From Shimia sediminis (GTDB taxonomy: Bacteria; Pseudomonadota; Alphaproteobacteria; Rhodobacterales; Rhodobacteraceae): a stretch of DNA of 64,000 nucleotides. The position numbers and the translations under genes were made by a program. Positions 32,899-43,856 of this stretch are shown here, piece after piece (the stretch's first letter is position 1; each line of letters starts with the position of its first letter). The DNA lies in assembly GCF_003990645.1 (NCBI RefSeq), contig NZ_RYZK01000003.1:124001-188000 (forward strand), given 5' to 3'. The notes under the pieces are model-generated. The model had not been told where the DNA came from, did not search any database, and was given only the letters and a program-made list of their open reading frames with translations.

Positions 32899-33687
32899 AT
32901 GTCCTTTACCCTTGCCACCTGGAACATCAATTCCGTGCGTCTGCGCGAACCTATCGTTTTGAAATTGCTGGAAGAAGAAGCGCCGGACGTGCTGTGCCTG
33001 CAGGAGTGCAAGAGCCCGGTCGACAAGTTTCCGACGGATGGCTTCAAGGCGCTTGGCTATACCCACATGGTGGCGCGCGGGCAAAAGGGCTATAACGGTG
33101 TCGCGATCCTGTCGAAGATCCCGATGGTCGAGGCGGGTGCTGAGGATTTCGCGGCGCTTGGCCATGCGCGCCATATTGCGGGCAGGCTGGAAAACGGCGT
33201 CACCGTGCACAACTTTTATGTCCCTGCCGGTGGCGACAAGCCGGACCGCGAGGTGAATGAGAAATTCGGCCAAAAGCTGGACTACCTTACTGAAATGCGC
33301 GACTGGTTTCACGGGGACAAGCCGGAAAAATCCATTCTGGTTGGGGATTTGAATATTGCCCCGCGTGAAGATGATGTCTGGGATCACAAGAAGCTTTTGA
33401 AGATCGTGAGCCACACCCCGGTCGAGGTCGAGCATCTGGCCCAGACGCAGGATGCGGGCAACTGGGTGGACATCACCCGGCAGGATATCCCCGAAGGATT
33501 GCTGTACAGCTGGTGGTCGTATCGGGCGCGCGACTGGGATGCGGCGGACAAGGGGCGGCGGTTGGATCACGTCTGGGCGACGCCGGATATCTCGAACGCA
33601 GGCCATGGCAGCCGGGTTCTGCGCGATGCGCGCGGTTGGGAGAAACCCAGCGATCACGCGCCGGTGTTTGCGACGTTCGACCTCTAG
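32899..33687 (+). CDS. xth: Exodeoxyribonuclease III
   Basis: AP endonuclease and 3'-5' exonuclease of base excision repair. The 262-residue protein has the EEP fold: ATWNINSVRLR at the N-terminus, the metal-binding Glu in CLQECKSPVDKFP, GYNGVAILSK, the LVGDLNIAPREDDVW loop, and the C-terminal RLDHVWAT and SDHAPVFATF motifs with the catalytic His. ATG 32899 is used; an in-frame GTG 18 bases upstream is less likely. It is close to nth, with which it acts. Confidence 0.94.
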   Translation: MSFTLATWNINSVRLREPIVLKLLEEEAPDVLCLQECKSPVDKFPTDGFKALGYTHMVARGQKGYNGVAILSKIPMVEAGAEDFAALGHARHIAGRLENGVTVHNFYVPAGGDKPDREVNEKFGQKLDYLTEMRDWFHGDKPEKSILVGDLNIAPREDDVWDHKKLLKIVSHTPVEVEHLAQTQDAGNWVDITRQDIPEGLLYSWWSYRARDWDAADKGRRLDHVWATPDISNAGHGSRVLRDARGWEKPSDHAPVFATFDL

Positions 33688-33701
33688 AAAACCGCATCAG
33701 T

Positions 33702-33736
33702 ATTGTGTCGGTATTGCGTCGGTGTTCCGGACCGAC
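33702..33736. repeat. GTCGGTATTGCG-type intergenic repeat, copy 2
   Basis: GTCGGTATTGCGTCGGTGTT (33707-33726) is identical to 21686-21705, and the last unit forms a short hairpin GTCGGT-GTTCCGG-ACCGAC. It lies between xth and the CnoX-like gene. Function unknown. Confidence 0.65.
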
Positions 33737-33807
33737 TCCTAGGCCCTTGCACTGGGACGGTCCATACGCCATCTAGACGGCACACTGTAGTCTTAGGAAA
33801 TTGACCC

Positions 33808-34725
<918 letters not shown>

Positions 34726-34752
34726 TCGCGCTTCTGCGCTAAGCTTACCTTT

Positions 34753-35397
34753 ATGTTTAAAGCCGCTGATTTGCCCGATACGGTGCCGGTGTTTCCGTTG
34801 CCTGGGGCGTTGCTCTTGCCGCGTGCGCGTCTGCCTTTGCACATCTTCGAGCCGCGTTACCTCGCCATGCTGGAGGATGCCTTGAAAACGCCGGGACGTT
34901 TGATTGGCATGATCCAGCCGATGGATGTTCCCGGTCGTGAAGGCAACGGTTTGCATGTGATCGGCTGTGCCGGACGTGTGACGCAGTTTTCCGAAACCGA
35001 AGATCACCGGTATCTTATCACGCTCAGTGGCGTGTCGCGGTTTCGTGTGGTGCAAGAGGTCGAGGGGTTTCAGCCCTACCGCCGCTGTGACGTCAGCTGG
35101 GACGGGTTTGGCCGCGATCTTGGGCCTACAGAGAAAGATGAGTGTTTTCGGCGCTCTGATTTCCTGAACTTGCTGGAGCGGTATTTCAGCACGATGGACC
35201 TGTCGACGGATTGGGACACGCTGAAAGAGGCCGAGGATGAGTTGTTGGTGAATTCATTGTCGATGCTGTTGGATTTTGCGCCTGAGGACAAACAGGCGCT
35301 GCTGGAAGCCCCGAGCTTGGCAACCCGGCGGGAAACGCTTATCACCCTGATCGAATTTGCGCTGCTGGGCGGCGCCGGAGAGGATTTGATTCAATGA
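34753..35397 (+). CDS. LON peptidase substrate-binding domain protein
   Basis: A 214-residue protein that corresponds to the N-terminal domain of Lon protease without the ATPase or protease parts. [34 protein letters not shown] is the characteristic beginning, and [29 protein letters not shown] the middle. It is presumed to bind proteins or peptides; its exact role is not established. The stop overlaps the start of the Trm112 gene (ATGA). Confidence 0.88.
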   Translation: MFKAADLPDTVPVFPLPGALLLPRARLPLHIFEPRYLAMLEDALKTPGRLIGMIQPMDVPGREGNGLHVIGCAGRVTQFSETEDHRYLITLSGVSRFRVVQEVEGFQPYRRCDVSWDGFGRDLGPTEKDECFRRSDFLNLLERYFSTMDLSTDWDTLKEAEDELLVNSLSMLLDFAPEDKQALLEAPSLATRRETLITLIEFALLGGAGEDLIQ

Positions 35398-35579
35398 GCG
35401 ATGCAAAGCCCACAATGGACCGACGGATGCTGGAGGCGCTGATCTGCCCCCAGACGCGCAGCACTCTGAGGTATGATGCAGACGCGCAGGAACTGATTTC
35501 CGAAGCCGCGCGTCTGGCCTTTCCGATCCGCAATGGCATTCCGGTGATGCTGGTGGATGAGGCACGGCTGCTGGATTAG
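35394..35579 (+). CDS. Trm112 family protein
   Basis: A 61-residue protein of the Trm112/YcaR family. In other organisms Trm112 is the partner that stabilises and activates several SAM methyltransferases acting on tRNA, rRNA and release factors. The segment [50 protein letters not shown] matches the family, but only one cysteine remains, so zinc is not expected. It is coupled to the preceding LON-domain gene by a four-base overlap, and a 3'-end element starts immediately after the stop. Confidence 0.88.
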   Translation: MSDAKPTMDRRMLEALICPQTRSTLRYDADAQELISEAARLAFPIRNGIPVMLVDEARLLD

Positions 35580-35643
35580 GGGCGCTGCCCCTCTTGGCCC
35601 CCGGGGGGCCAATTCACCCCGGAGTATTTCTGGCAAGATGAAG
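35580..35643 (+). repeat. Dispersed 3'-end element, copy 5
   Basis: Two hairpins (GGGGC..GCCCC, then TTGGCCC..GGGCCAA), ATTCACCCC and the core GGAGTATTTCTGGCAAGATG. It starts directly at the Trm112 stop codon and has the same hairpin-hairpin-core order as copy 1 at 3352. It ends just before the convergent UbiH-family gene. Confidence 0.77.
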
Positions 35644-35650
35644 CTGTGGG

Positions 35651-36865
35651 TCAGCGCATCAGTTCAGGGAGTTCACCCGTGAGACCTGCGGCCTCGCGCA
35701 TGAAGGTGCGGCGCAGGGCAGGGGAGGCGTTGACCAGTCCCATGCCGATGTCACGACCGAGGCGCAGCAGGGGATTGTCGTTTGAAAACAGTTTGTTGGT
35801 GAGATCCGTGGCGGCCACCAGCGCATGCGTGTCAAAGCGGCGCCATTCCTGGTAGCGCTCGAGCACGTTGATCGCGGCAAAATCCTCGCCGCGCTTTTGG
35901 GCTTCGGTCAGGATCTGCACCAGCGCGGCGACATCCCGCAAACCGGCGTTCAGGCCCTGGCCCGCGATGGGGTGCATGCCGTGGGCGGCGTCTCCGACCA
36001 GGGCAACGCGTTCGGCCACGAACTGGTTGGCAACGGTCAGGTTCAGCGGATAGGTGAAGCGCGCGCCTGCCAGTTCGATTTGCCCGAGGAAATCGCCAAA
36101 GCGCGGGCGTAGCATTTGCATGTAGTCTTCGTCTGAGAGCGCGTGAATACGGCGGGCGTTTTCGTCGGTTTCGCTCCAGACGATCGAGGACATGTTGCCG
36201 GGCAGCGGCAGGATCGCCAGCGGGCCGGGGGGCATGAAGAATTGGTGCGCGATGCCGTTATGGGGTTTTTCATGGGCGATGGCACAGACCAGCGCAGTTT
36301 GCCCGTAGCCCCAGCCCGAGCGTTTGATCCCGGCCCGTTGGGCAACGCCGCTCTGGCGGCCATCACAGCCAACCAGCAGGCGCGCCCGCAGGCTTTTGCC
36401 GGACTTCAACGTGACCGTGGCGCCCGTGGCATCCACGGCTTGTGACTCAACGCTGTCTTCGGTGATCCTGGTGATGCGGTCTTCTGCCGCCATCGCGCTC
36501 AGGAAGGCGCGATAGAGAAAGCGGTCCTCGAGCATGAAGCCCATCGGGCCCTCTTCGATCTCGCCGTGATCGAAATGCAGGAAAAACGGCGAGGGACCTT
36601 CGCCGGCGCGGCCATCCGAGACCTTGATCTCGAGCATCGGCTGGGCGTTGTCGGCGACGTGTTTCCACACACCGATGGCATCGAGCAGACGTTTTGAGGC
36701 CAGCGCGAGGGCATAGCCGCGCCCGTCGAAATTGTCATCGGCGCGGGCGGTTTCCGGGCGGGCGTCGACGACGGTGACGTCAAACCCGGCCTGTGCCAGC
36801 CCCAGCGCCAGCGCGGGACCATTCAGGCCGCCCCCTGCAATCAGAATATCGGTGTCATAGCTCAT
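35651..36865 (-). CDS. UbiH/UbiF-family FAD-dependent hydroxylase
   Basis: A roughly 404-residue flavoprotein monooxygenase for ubiquinone ring hydroxylation. The FAD motifs are ILIAGGGLNGPALALGLAQAG at the N-terminus, the mid-protein GCDGRQSGVAQ and the C-terminal GDAAHGMHPIAGQGLNAGLRDV. I place the start at ATG 36865 (MSYDTDILI); the longer frame adds an unrelated leader. The exact carbon of the ring that it hydroxylates cannot be told from sequence. It is divergent from the amidase gene. Confidence 0.88.
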   Translation of the reverse strand: MSYDTDILIAGGGLNGPALALGLAQAGFDVTVVDARPETARADDNFDGRGYALALASKRLLDAIGVWKHVADNAQPMLEIKVSDGRAGEGPSPFFLHFDHGEIEEGPMGFMLEDRFLYRAFLSAMAAEDRITRITEDSVESQAVDATGATVTLKSGKSLRARLLVGCDGRQSGVAQRAGIKRSGWGYGQTALVCAIAHEKPHNGIAHQFFMPPGPLAILPLPGNMSSIVWSETDENARRIHALSDEDYMQMLRPRFGDFLGQIELAGARFTYPLNLTVANQFVAERVALVGDAAHGMHPIAGQGLNAGLRDVAALVQILTEAQKRGEDFAAINVLERYQEWRRFDTHALVAATDLTNKLFSNDNPLLRLGRDIGMGLVNASPALRRTFMREAAGLTGELPELMR

Positions 36866-36967
36866 GCCTCTCAATATGCGCGGCCCCGTGGGATTGTCCA
36901 TGCTACCCATTGTCCAAATTTCCCAGTGCCGCTACCGTCACATCTGAACGAAATGCGGGGGACGGGC

Positions 36968-38302
36968 ATGTTTGACTGGCTGGAGATGAGTGCTGCGGAT
37001 CTGGGACGCGGGATTGGCAATGGCTCGATTGACCCGGTGGCGCTGACGCAGGCGTTTCTGGGCGCGATTGACAGTCATGATGCGCGCGACCGGATCTACA
37101 CCGTCGTGACCCACGATCGCGCCATGGCCGAGGCCGAAGCGGCGGCGGAACGGGCGCGGGCCGGGCAGCGGTTGTCGCTGCTGGACGGTGTGCCGATCAG
37201 CTGGAAAGACCTGTTTGACAGCGCGGGCGTGGCGACCGAAGCGGGGTCCTTGTTGCTCAAGGATCGGGTGCCGGATCAGGACGCGCAGGTGCTGATCAAC
37301 GCAACCGCCATGGGGCTGGTCTGTCTGGGCAAGACGCATATGTCCGAGCTGGCGTTTTCCGGTCTTGGGTTGAACCCGATGACCGCAACACCGCCCTGTA
37401 TCAATGACCCCAAGGCGGTGCCGGGTGGCTCGTCTTCTGGCGCGGCGGCCTCTGTGGCCTTTGGGTTGGCGGCGGCGGGGATCGGGTCCGATACCGGCGG
37501 CTCGGTGCGCATTCCCTCGGCATGGAACGACCTTGTTGGTCTCAAGACCACCGAGGGCCGGGTGTCTGCCGACGGCGTTGTGGCGCTGTGCGAGAAGTTT
37601 GACACCGTTGGCCCCTTGTGTCGCACGGTTGAAGATGCCGCCCTGATGCTGGCCATGCTCGAAGGCGGCACGGCCCCGGATCTGCGGGGCAGTAGCCTGC
37701 AGGGCAAGCGGTTTGCCATTCTGCGCACCGCTGCGTTTGACGATATCCGCGAGGCTCCGCTGGCGGGGTTCACTGCGGCGGTTGATCGGCTGACGGACAT
37801 GGGTGTCGAAATTGACGAGATCGACGCGCCCGAGGTGTCGCGGGCGCTGGATCTCTCGGGGCCGCTGTTCACGGCCGAGGCCTATGGCCTGTGGCAAGAC
37901 GTGATCGAGGCCAGCCCGGACCTGATGTTCGACCAGGTGCTGGAACGGTTCCGCATCGGGGCCAGCTTTGACGGGCCGACCTATGTCTCTGCCTGGAAAG
38001 CACTGGAAGAGATGCGGATCGAATGGGACGCCCGCGTCGCCAGCTATGACGCCGTGCTTTTGCCGACCTCTCCCATTCTGCCACCGGACGCCGCGCGGCT
38101 GATGAGCGATCAGGACTATTACGTCACCGAAAACCTGATGGCGTTGCGCAATACCCGGGTGGGAAATCTGATGGGTCTGTGCGGTGTTTCACTGCCGACG
38201 ACCGTGCCCAGCTGCGGTTTGATGATGCTCGGCGCACCCATGGAAGAAGAGCGCCTGTTGCGTGTTGCCGCAGCGGTGGAACCGGTGATCCGCACCCTGT
38301 AG
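36968..38302 (+). CDS. Amidase (amidase signature family)
   Basis: A 444-residue hydrolase of the amidase signature family. The Ser-Ser-Lys triad is visible as K80 (in DGVPISWKD), S155 (in PGGSSSGAAASVA) and S179 (in SDTGGSVRIPSAW). It resembles GatA-related amidases, but no gatB or gatC is adjacent, so it is probably a stand-alone catabolic amidase rather than part of the tRNA amidotransferase. ATG 36968 follows GGGGGAC; the frame starts slightly earlier. Substrate unknown. Confidence 0.87.
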   Translation: MFDWLEMSAADLGRGIGNGSIDPVALTQAFLGAIDSHDARDRIYTVVTHDRAMAEAEAAAERARAGQRLSLLDGVPISWKDLFDSAGVATEAGSLLLKDRVPDQDAQVLINATAMGLVCLGKTHMSELAFSGLGLNPMTATPPCINDPKAVPGGSSSGAAASVAFGLAAAGIGSDTGGSVRIPSAWNDLVGLKTTEGRVSADGVVALCEKFDTVGPLCRTVEDAALMLAMLEGGTAPDLRGSSLQGKRFAILRTAAFDDIREAPLAGFTAAVDRLTDMGVEIDEIDAPEVSRALDLSGPLFTAEAYGLWQDVIEASPDLMFDQVLERFRIGASFDGPTYVSAWKALEEMRIEWDARVASYDAVLLPTSPILPPDAARLMSDQDYYVTENLMALRNTRVGNLMGLCGVSLPTTVPSCGLMMLGAPMEEERLLRVAAAVEPVIRTL

Positions 38303-38430
38303 CCGCGCGTATTGACTCAAAAGCCACAACTTGCGGATTCGCGGGCATTTTTCTGGACGTGGCCCGCGCCCTTGGGTAATTTGGTCTCAAACGGGGCGCT
38401 AATGACCCCGCACCTTGAGGCAGTTTGAAG

Positions 38431-39606
38431 ATGTTTCCCGAGCGGTTTGCGAACCTACCGGCTTATGCGTTTCCACGTTTGCGTGCGCTGTTGGATCACC
38501 ATCAGCCCGGCGGCGCGATTGTGCATATGACCATTGGTGAGCCGAAACATGTGTTTCCGGCCTGGGTCAAGGACGTGATCGCGGACCATGCCGAGGGTTT
38601 CAATCGCTATCCCCCGAACGACGGTGCCCCTGAACTGCTTGATGCGATTTCCGGCTGGGTGACGCGGCGCTATGGCGTCTCGATGCCCGCCGATCAGATC
38701 ATGGCGCTGAATGGCACGCGCGAAGGGTTGTACAACGCCGCCATGGCGCTCTGCCCCGAGACCAAGAATGGCAAGCAGCCCGTCGTGCTGACGCCAAATC
38801 CGTTTTACCAGGTTTACGCGGTGGCCGCCGTGTCGGTCGGGGCCGAGCCGGTGTTTGTAAATGCGACGGCTGAGAATGGGTTCCTGCCGGACTATGCTGG
38901 CTTGCCCGCGGACGTTCTGGACCGGGTGGCGATTGCCTATATCTGTTCACCGGCCAATCCGCAGGGCTCTGTAGCGAGCCGGGAGTATTGGCGCGATCTG
39001 ATTGCGCTGGCCGAAAAGCACGATTTCCAGATCTTCGCGGACGAGTGTTATTCCGAGATTTACCGAACCACACAGCCCGTGGGCGCTCTGGAAGTGGCCG
39101 CTGAAATGGCAGCCGATCCAGAGCGTGTGGTGGTGTTTCATTCGCTGTCCAAACGCTCGAACCTGCCCGGGCTGCGCTCGGGCTTTGTGGCGGGCGGGCC
39201 CGAGAGCCTGCGCCGTATCCGCCAGCTCAGGGCCTATTCCGGCGCACCACTGCCGTTGCCGCTGCAGATGGCGGCGGCCAAGGTTTGGGCGGATGAGCTG
39301 CACGTGGAAGAGAACCGCCGGCTTTACAGTGAGAAATTTGACGTCGCGGATGAGATCCTGTCGGGGGTTCCGGGCTATGTCAGCCCAGCCGCCGGGTTTT
39401 TCCTGTGGTTGCCGGTAAAAGACGGCGAGACCGCCGCGTTGAAAGCATGGACCGAGACAGGTGTGCGGGTTTTGCCCGGCGCCTATCTCAGCCGCGATAC
39501 AGAGGCCGGGAACCCCGGCAAAGGATACATCCGGGTCGCCCTGGTGGCCCCAAAAACCGAGGTGCAGTCGGCGTTGATCACGCTGCGAGACTGTCTCTAC
39601 GGATAA
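38431..39606 (+). CDS. dapC: Class I/II aminotransferase, DapC-like (succinyldiaminopimelate transaminase)
   Basis: A roughly 391-residue PLP aminotransferase. [34 protein letters not shown] and the Schiff-base lysine in [16 protein letters not shown] form the fold-type I set, and the N-terminal [22 protein letters not shown] is characteristic of the succinyldiaminopimelate aminotransferases of alphaproteobacteria. It would make L,L-SDAP in lysine and peptidoglycan synthesis. Two starts compete: TTG at 38425 and ATG at 38431; I used the ATG. It is followed 16 bases later by ftsK. Confidence 0.82.
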   Translation: MFPERFANLPAYAFPRLRALLDHHQPGGAIVHMTIGEPKHVFPAWVKDVIADHAEGFNRYPPNDGAPELLDAISGWVTRRYGVSMPADQIMALNGTREGLYNAAMALCPETKNGKQPVVLTPNPFYQVYAVAAVSVGAEPVFVNATAENGFLPDYAGLPADVLDRVAIAYICSPANPQGSVASREYWRDLIALAEKHDFQIFADECYSEIYRTTQPVGALEVAAEMAADPERVVVFHSLSKRSNLPGLRSGFVAGGPESLRRIRQLRAYSGAPLPLPLQMAAAKVWADELHVEENRRLYSEKFDVADEILSGVPGYVSPAAGFFLWLPVKDGETAALKAWTETGVRVLPGAYLSRDTEAGNPGKGYIRVALVAPKTEVQSALITLRDCLYG

Positions 39607-39622
39607 GAACGAGGGAACGAAA

Positions 39623-42466
39623 ATGGCATATCAGGCACGGGGACGCGACCCGCTCTTGGACAGCACAACGCAGGCGGCGATTGAGAAACGCGGCAAGGAA
39701 CTGATCGGCATCACGCTGATCCTTTTGGGCTGCATGGCGGCTGCGATGATTGCGTCTTATGACCCGAACGACCCCAGCTGGATTTCCGCCACGGACGCCC
39801 CGGTCCGGAACTGGATGGGGGGGCTTGGCGCGTCGATTGCCGCGCCCCTGTTCATGATCGTTGGGTGGGGCGCCTGGGGGCTGCCGTTGATGTTCATGGC
39901 CTGGGGCCTGCGATTTGTGCTGCATATGGGCGAAGACCGCGCGCTGAGCCGGGTGATCTTTGCGCCGATCATGATTGCGCTGGCCTCTGTCTATGCCTCG
40001 ACCCTTGTTCCCGGGGCGGGCTGGACACACAGCTTTGGGCTGGGTGGTCTGTTCGGTGACACGGTGCTGGGCGCTGTTCTGACGATTTTGCCGATTGGCG
40101 CCGCGACGGGCCTCAAGATCATGTCACTGCTGGTTGGTGTCGCCTTTTTGGCACTGGCGCTGTTTGTGCTGGGCTTTGTTCAGGCCGAGTTGAAACAGGT
40201 CCTGCGGTTTTTGATCGTGGGCGTGATCCTGACCTATGCGCAGATCATGACGCTGCTGGGCAAGGGCATGGGCGGTGCCGCACAGGCCGCGCAAAACGCC
40301 AAGCAACGCCGCATCGAACGCAAGGCCCAGGCCGAGGCCGACATGCAGGTCGCCGCGCAGGCCGGTTGGGACGATGCGGTGATGGAGGCCGAACCGCTGT
40401 TCGAAACCCCCGAGCCTGAGCCGCAGAAACAGGGGCTGTTGTCGCGTATGCCCGCGTTGATCAAACGGGCTGAGCCGACAGAGTTGCCGGAACCCGAGTT
40501 GATCGAGAACGTCTTTGCAGACGATTTCGACGATGCGCCGGGGGATGACCGTATCCGCTCGAAGATCGCCGATGCGATCCGGGCCCGCAAAGCCCAAGCC
40601 GAAGTGCCGGTCGCGCAATCGATTGATGAGATTGCTCCGCTGACACGTGGCCGCGGTCGCGGTCCGGACCCTCTTATTCTGGACTCGATGCCCTATGGCG
40701 ATCTCCCGCCCGAGCCACCTCTGACCGCCACGTCGACCGAGGCGCCCATGGCCGAGGATGTTCTGGAATGGCAGGCCGAACCGGAAGAAACCGCGCTGCC
40801 TTTGCACCATCAACCCGAGGTCGCCGCCGCACCGGTCATCCCGGTCGCCGAGCCGCGCAAAGTGGTGCAGCCGCGCCAGAACAAGGCCGTGCAACCTTCG
40901 GTCCGCGCCAAGGCAGAGGCCCAGCCCTCGCTGGCGTTTGAAGACAACAAGGTCGAATACGAACTGCCGCCGCTGAGCCTGTTGACCAACCCGGTCAGCA
41001 TTCAACGTCACCATCTGAGTGACGAAGCGCTGGAAGAAAACGCCCGCATGCTCGAAGTTGTGCTGGATGACTATGGCGTCAAAGGCGAGATCGTCTCGGT
41101 GCGCCCGGGCCCTGTGGTCACCATGTACGAACTCGAACCCGCGCCGGGTCTCAAGGCCAGCCGGGTGATTGGTCTGGCAGACGATATCGCGCGCTCGATG
41201 TCGGCGCTGTCCGCGCGGGTGTCCACCGTGCCGGGGCGCAGCGTGATTGGCATCGAACTGCCCAATGAAAACCGCGAGATGGTAGGTTTTCGCGAAATCC
41301 TGTCGAGCCGCGACTATGGTGACGGCAACCAGAAACTGCCACTGGCGCTGGGCAAGGACATCGGTGGTGACCCCATTGTCGCCAACCTTGCCAAGATGCC
41401 CCACCTGTTGATTGCGGGCACCACCGGCTCGGGAAAATCCGTGGCCATCAACACCATGATCCTGTCGCTGCTTTACAAGCTGACACCAGAAGAATGCCGC
41501 CTGATCATGATCGACCCCAAGATGCTGGAACTCAGCGTTTATGACGGCATCCCGCACCTGTTGTCGCCGGTTGTGACCGACCCGAAAAAGGCCGTTGTCG
41601 CGCTGAAATGGACCGTCGGCGAGATGGAAGAGCGCTATCGCAAGATGTCCAAGATGGGTGTGCGCAACATCGACGGCTACAACAGCCGCGTCGCGGATGC
41701 GCTGGCCCGGGGCGAGATGTTCAGCCGCACGGTACAGACCGGGTTTGACGATGACACCGGCGAACCGGTGTTCGAGACCGAAGAGCTGATGCCCGAAAAG
41801 ATGCCCTATATCGTGGTGGTCGTCGACGAGATGGCCGACCTGATGATGGTGGCGGGCAAAGAGATCGAAGCCTGCATTCAGCGTCTTGCGCAGATGGCGC
41901 GGGCCTCGGGGATTCATCTTATCATGGCGACACAGCGGCCCTCGGTCGATGTGATCACCGGTACGATCAAGGCGAACTTCCCCACCCGGATTTCCTTTCA
42001 GGTGACCTCCAAGATCGACAGCCGCACCATTCTGGGCGAAATGGGCGCCGAGCAGCTTCTGGGCATGGGCGACATGCTGTACATGGCGGGCGGCGCCAAG
42101 ATCACCCGCTGTCACGGCCCCTTTGTCAGCGATGAAGAGGTCGAAGAAGTCGTCAATCACCTCAAGAGCTTTGGCGCGCCGGACTATGTTGGTGGCGTGG
42201 TCGAAGGCCCGGACGATGAAAAGGCCGACAATATCGACGCGGTGCTGGGGCTGGGTGGCAACACCAATGGCGAAGACGCGTTGTACGATTCCGCGGTTGC
42301 CATTGTCATTCAGGACCGCAAGTGCTCGACCTCGTACATCCAGCGCAAACTGGCGATTGGCTACAACAAGGCCGCGCGGCTTGTGGAGCAAATGGAGGAC
42401 GAAGGTCTTGTCAGCGCCGCCAACCACGTCGGCAAACGCGAGATCCTTGTGCCTGAGCAACAATAA
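39623..42466 (+). CDS. ftsK: DNA translocase FtsK/SpoIIIE
   Basis: A septum-located DNA pump for chromosome segregation. The 947-residue protein has about four N-terminal membrane segments (residues about 30-210), a linker of about 250 residues rich in Glu/Ala/Pro, and the motor domain with Walker A GTTGSGKS (599-606), the Walker B-like [16 protein letters not shown] and [19 protein letters not shown]. The C-terminal gamma winged helix ([36 protein letters not shown]) reads KOPS-type polarity sites. The linker is short compared with Escherichia coli FtsK. It is followed by lolA. Confidence 0.95.
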   Translation: MAYQARGRDPLLDSTTQAAIEKRGKELIGITLILLGCMAAAMIASYDPNDPSWISATDAPVRNWMGGLGASIAAPLFMIVGWGAWGLPLMFMAWGLRFVLHMGEDRALSRVIFAPIMIALASVYASTLVPGAGWTHSFGLGGLFGDTVLGAVLTILPIGAATGLKIMSLLVGVAFLALALFVLGFVQAELKQVLRFLIVGVILTYAQIMTLLGKGMGGAAQAAQNAKQRRIERKAQAEADMQVAAQAGWDDAVMEAEPLFETPEPEPQKQGLLSRMPALIKRAEPTELPEPELIENVFADDFDDAPGDDRIRSKIADAIRARKAQAEVPVAQSIDEIAPLTRGRGRGPDPLILDSMPYGDLPPEPPLTATSTEAPMAEDVLEWQAEPEETALPLHHQPEVAAAPVIPVAEPRKVVQPRQNKAVQPSVRAKAEAQPSLAFEDNKVEYELPPLSLLTNPVSIQRHHLSDEALEENARMLEVVLDDYGVKGEIVSVRPGPVVTMYELEPAPGLKASRVIGLADDIARSMSALSARVSTVPGRSVIGIELPNENREMVGFREILSSRDYGDGNQKLPLALGKDIGGDPIVANLAKMPHLLIAGTTGSGKSVAINTMILSLLYKLTPEECRLIMIDPKMLELSVYDGIPHLLSPVVTDPKKAVVALKWTVGEMEERYRKMSKMGVRNIDGYNSRVADALARGEMFSRTVQTGFDDDTGEPVFETEELMPEKMPYIVVVVDEMADLMMVAGKEIEACIQRLAQMARASGIHLIMATQRPSVDVITGTIKANFPTRISFQVTSKIDSRTILGEMGAEQLLGMGDMLYMAGGAKITRCHGPFVSDEEVEEVVNHLKSFGAPDYVGGVVEGPDDEKADNIDAVLGLGGNTNGEDALYDSAVAIVIQDRKCSTSYIQRKLAIGYNKAARLVEQMEDEGLVSAANHVGKREILVPEQQ

Positions 42467-42532
42467 GCCGATGCACGACAATATGATCGCGCCGGGGGTG
42501 TATCCGGCGCGATGAGCCTTTAGCTAAGGGGC

Positions 42533-43135
42533 ATGAAGATGTTGCGTAGCCTGACCGCACCCGCCGCCGCCTTCTTGGCGATGACCCTGCCTGCCATGGC
42601 CGACATCCTGCCGTTGCAGGACATTTCCGACTATTTGAACGATATGAAAACAGCCCAGGCCCCGTTCACGCAGGTGAATGACGACGGGTCGATCTCAACC
42701 GGGCAGGTCTTTATCAAACGCCCCGGCCGCGTGCGCTTTGAATATGACCCGCCGGTCGAAGCGATGGTGCTGGCCAGCGCCAATACCGTGGCGATCTTTG
42801 ATGGCCGCTCAAACCAGCCGCCGGAAACCTACCCGCTGAAACGCACGCCCTTGTCGGTGATCCTCGCGCGCAAGGTCAATCTGGCCAAGGCCAACATGGT
42901 GGTGGGGCACGCTTATGACGGCGAGGCCACGATTGTCACGGCGCAGGATCCGGACAACCCCGAGTACGGCAATATCCAGTTGATGTTCTCGGCCGAGCCG
43001 GTCGCGCTGAAACAGTGGATCATCAATGACGGGGCCGGTGGCAAGACCACGGTCATTCTTGGTGAAATGGAAACCGGCATGCCACTGAAGAACACACTCT
43101 TTAACATCGAAATGCAAATGGGCCGCACGCAGTAA
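42533..43135 (+). CDS. lolA: Outer-membrane lipoprotein carrier protein LolA-like
   Basis: A 200-residue periplasmic protein that shuttles lipoproteins to the outer membrane. It begins with a signal peptide (MKMLRSLTAPAAAFLAMTLPAMA) and the mature part has the LolA pattern: a first helix, then FTQVNDDGSISTGQVFIKRPGRVRFEYDPP with the conserved gating beta-strands. The location behind ftsK is the usual one for lolA in many proteobacteria. A REP palindrome starts 11 bases after the stop. Confidence 0.9.
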   Translation: MKMLRSLTAPAAAFLAMTLPAMADILPLQDISDYLNDMKTAQAPFTQVNDDGSISTGQVFIKRPGRVRFEYDPPVEAMVLASANTVAIFDGRSNQPPETYPLKRTPLSVILARKVNLAKANMVVGHAYDGEATIVTAQDPDNPEYGNIQLMFSAEPVALKQWIINDGAGGKTTVILGEMETGMPLKNTLFNIEMQMGRTQ

Positions 43136-43146
43136 CACGGCGTCTC

Positions 43147-43174
43147 GTAGGTCGGACAATTTTGTCCGACCTAC
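43147..43174 (+). repeat. REP palindrome, copy b
   Basis: GTAGGTCGGAC-AATTTT-GTCCGACCTAC, 11 bases after the lolA stop and followed by CTTTT, so it could act as an intrinsic terminator. Same family as copies at 21741, 54994, 60600 and 61174. Confidence 0.9.
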
Positions 43175-43189
43175 CTTTTGCGTGTCACA

Positions 43190-43780
43190 TCAGCGGAAGC
43201 GCGCGCATTTTTCCAATTGGAACTGGTACATCACCGCGCGGTCCTCGACCTCTTGCGCGATCCGCATCAGCCACGACTTGTTGCGATAGGTGCCGCGGGC
43301 AAAGCCGGTGTGACCTTCGTGATAGGCCAGGTACTGGTTGCGCGCATCCTTCAACGACACGCCATTGCGGTTCTTGGTCTCGGTCATGTACCAGCCCATA
43401 AAGTCCGTCGCGTCGCGGATATTGTCGCGCCGTGCGCCACGGCTGCGGGTTTCCTGGCGGTACTGGTCCCAGGTCGCATCCAGCGCCTGGGCATAGCCGA
43501 ACGCGCTGCTCTGCCGGCCCATGGGCAAGACACCCAGCACATATTTGTAGGGCGTACGCGCGTCTGCGTCGAACTTGCTCTCCTGATACAAGATCGCCAT
43601 TTGCACGTTGATCGGCACACCCCACTTGCGCTTGGTGGCCTTGAACGCCTTGATGAATTGCGGGCGCTGTTTGAGGATCGAACAGGCATCATCCAGATTG
43701 CGGGGCGGCGTATCATATCCACCTCCACCACAGGATGCGACCAGCACAAGGATCACCAACGCGCGAAAGAATCTGCTCAT
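43190..43780 (-). CDS. Lytic transglycosylase-domain lipoprotein
   Basis: A 196-residue outer-membrane or periplasmic lytic transglycosylase. A lipobox (LVASC, about residue 17) follows a short hydrophobic signal. The SLT-like domain includes the catalytic glutamate in AILYQESKFDADAR, GYAQALDATWDQY, and the NQYLAYHEGHTGFA segment in place of the usual YNAG motif. ATG 43780 gives MSRFFRALVILVLV; the frame extends upstream without a suitable start. It converges on lolA with the REP between them. Confidence 0.85.
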   Translation of the reverse strand: MSRFFRALVILVLVASCGGGGYDTPPRNLDDACSILKQRPQFIKAFKATKRKWGVPINVQMAILYQESKFDADARTPYKYVLGVLPMGRQSSAFGYAQALDATWDQYRQETRSRGARRDNIRDATDFMGWYMTETKNRNGVSLKDARNQYLAYHEGHTGFARGTYRNKSWLMRIAQEVEDRAVMYQFQLEKCARFR

Positions 43781-43856
43781 CTGCCTCTCGCTATGTTTTT
43801 TTATTTTCACGCAGTGTAGCGGATTGCCCCCAAAGGGGAAATCACAAAGCCGCGTC

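Noticed and set aside
36968-38302. Aspartyl/glutamyl-tRNA amidotransferase subunit A
   Set aside because: The catalytic triad is shared, but gatB and gatC are absent next to it and the protein looks like a stand-alone amidase of the same superfamily.
38727-38736. A fourth GTTGTACAAC palindrome
   Set aside because: It lies inside the aminotransferase coding sequence, where it encodes conserved residues, and lacks the flanking bases of the intergenic array, so it is taken as chance.
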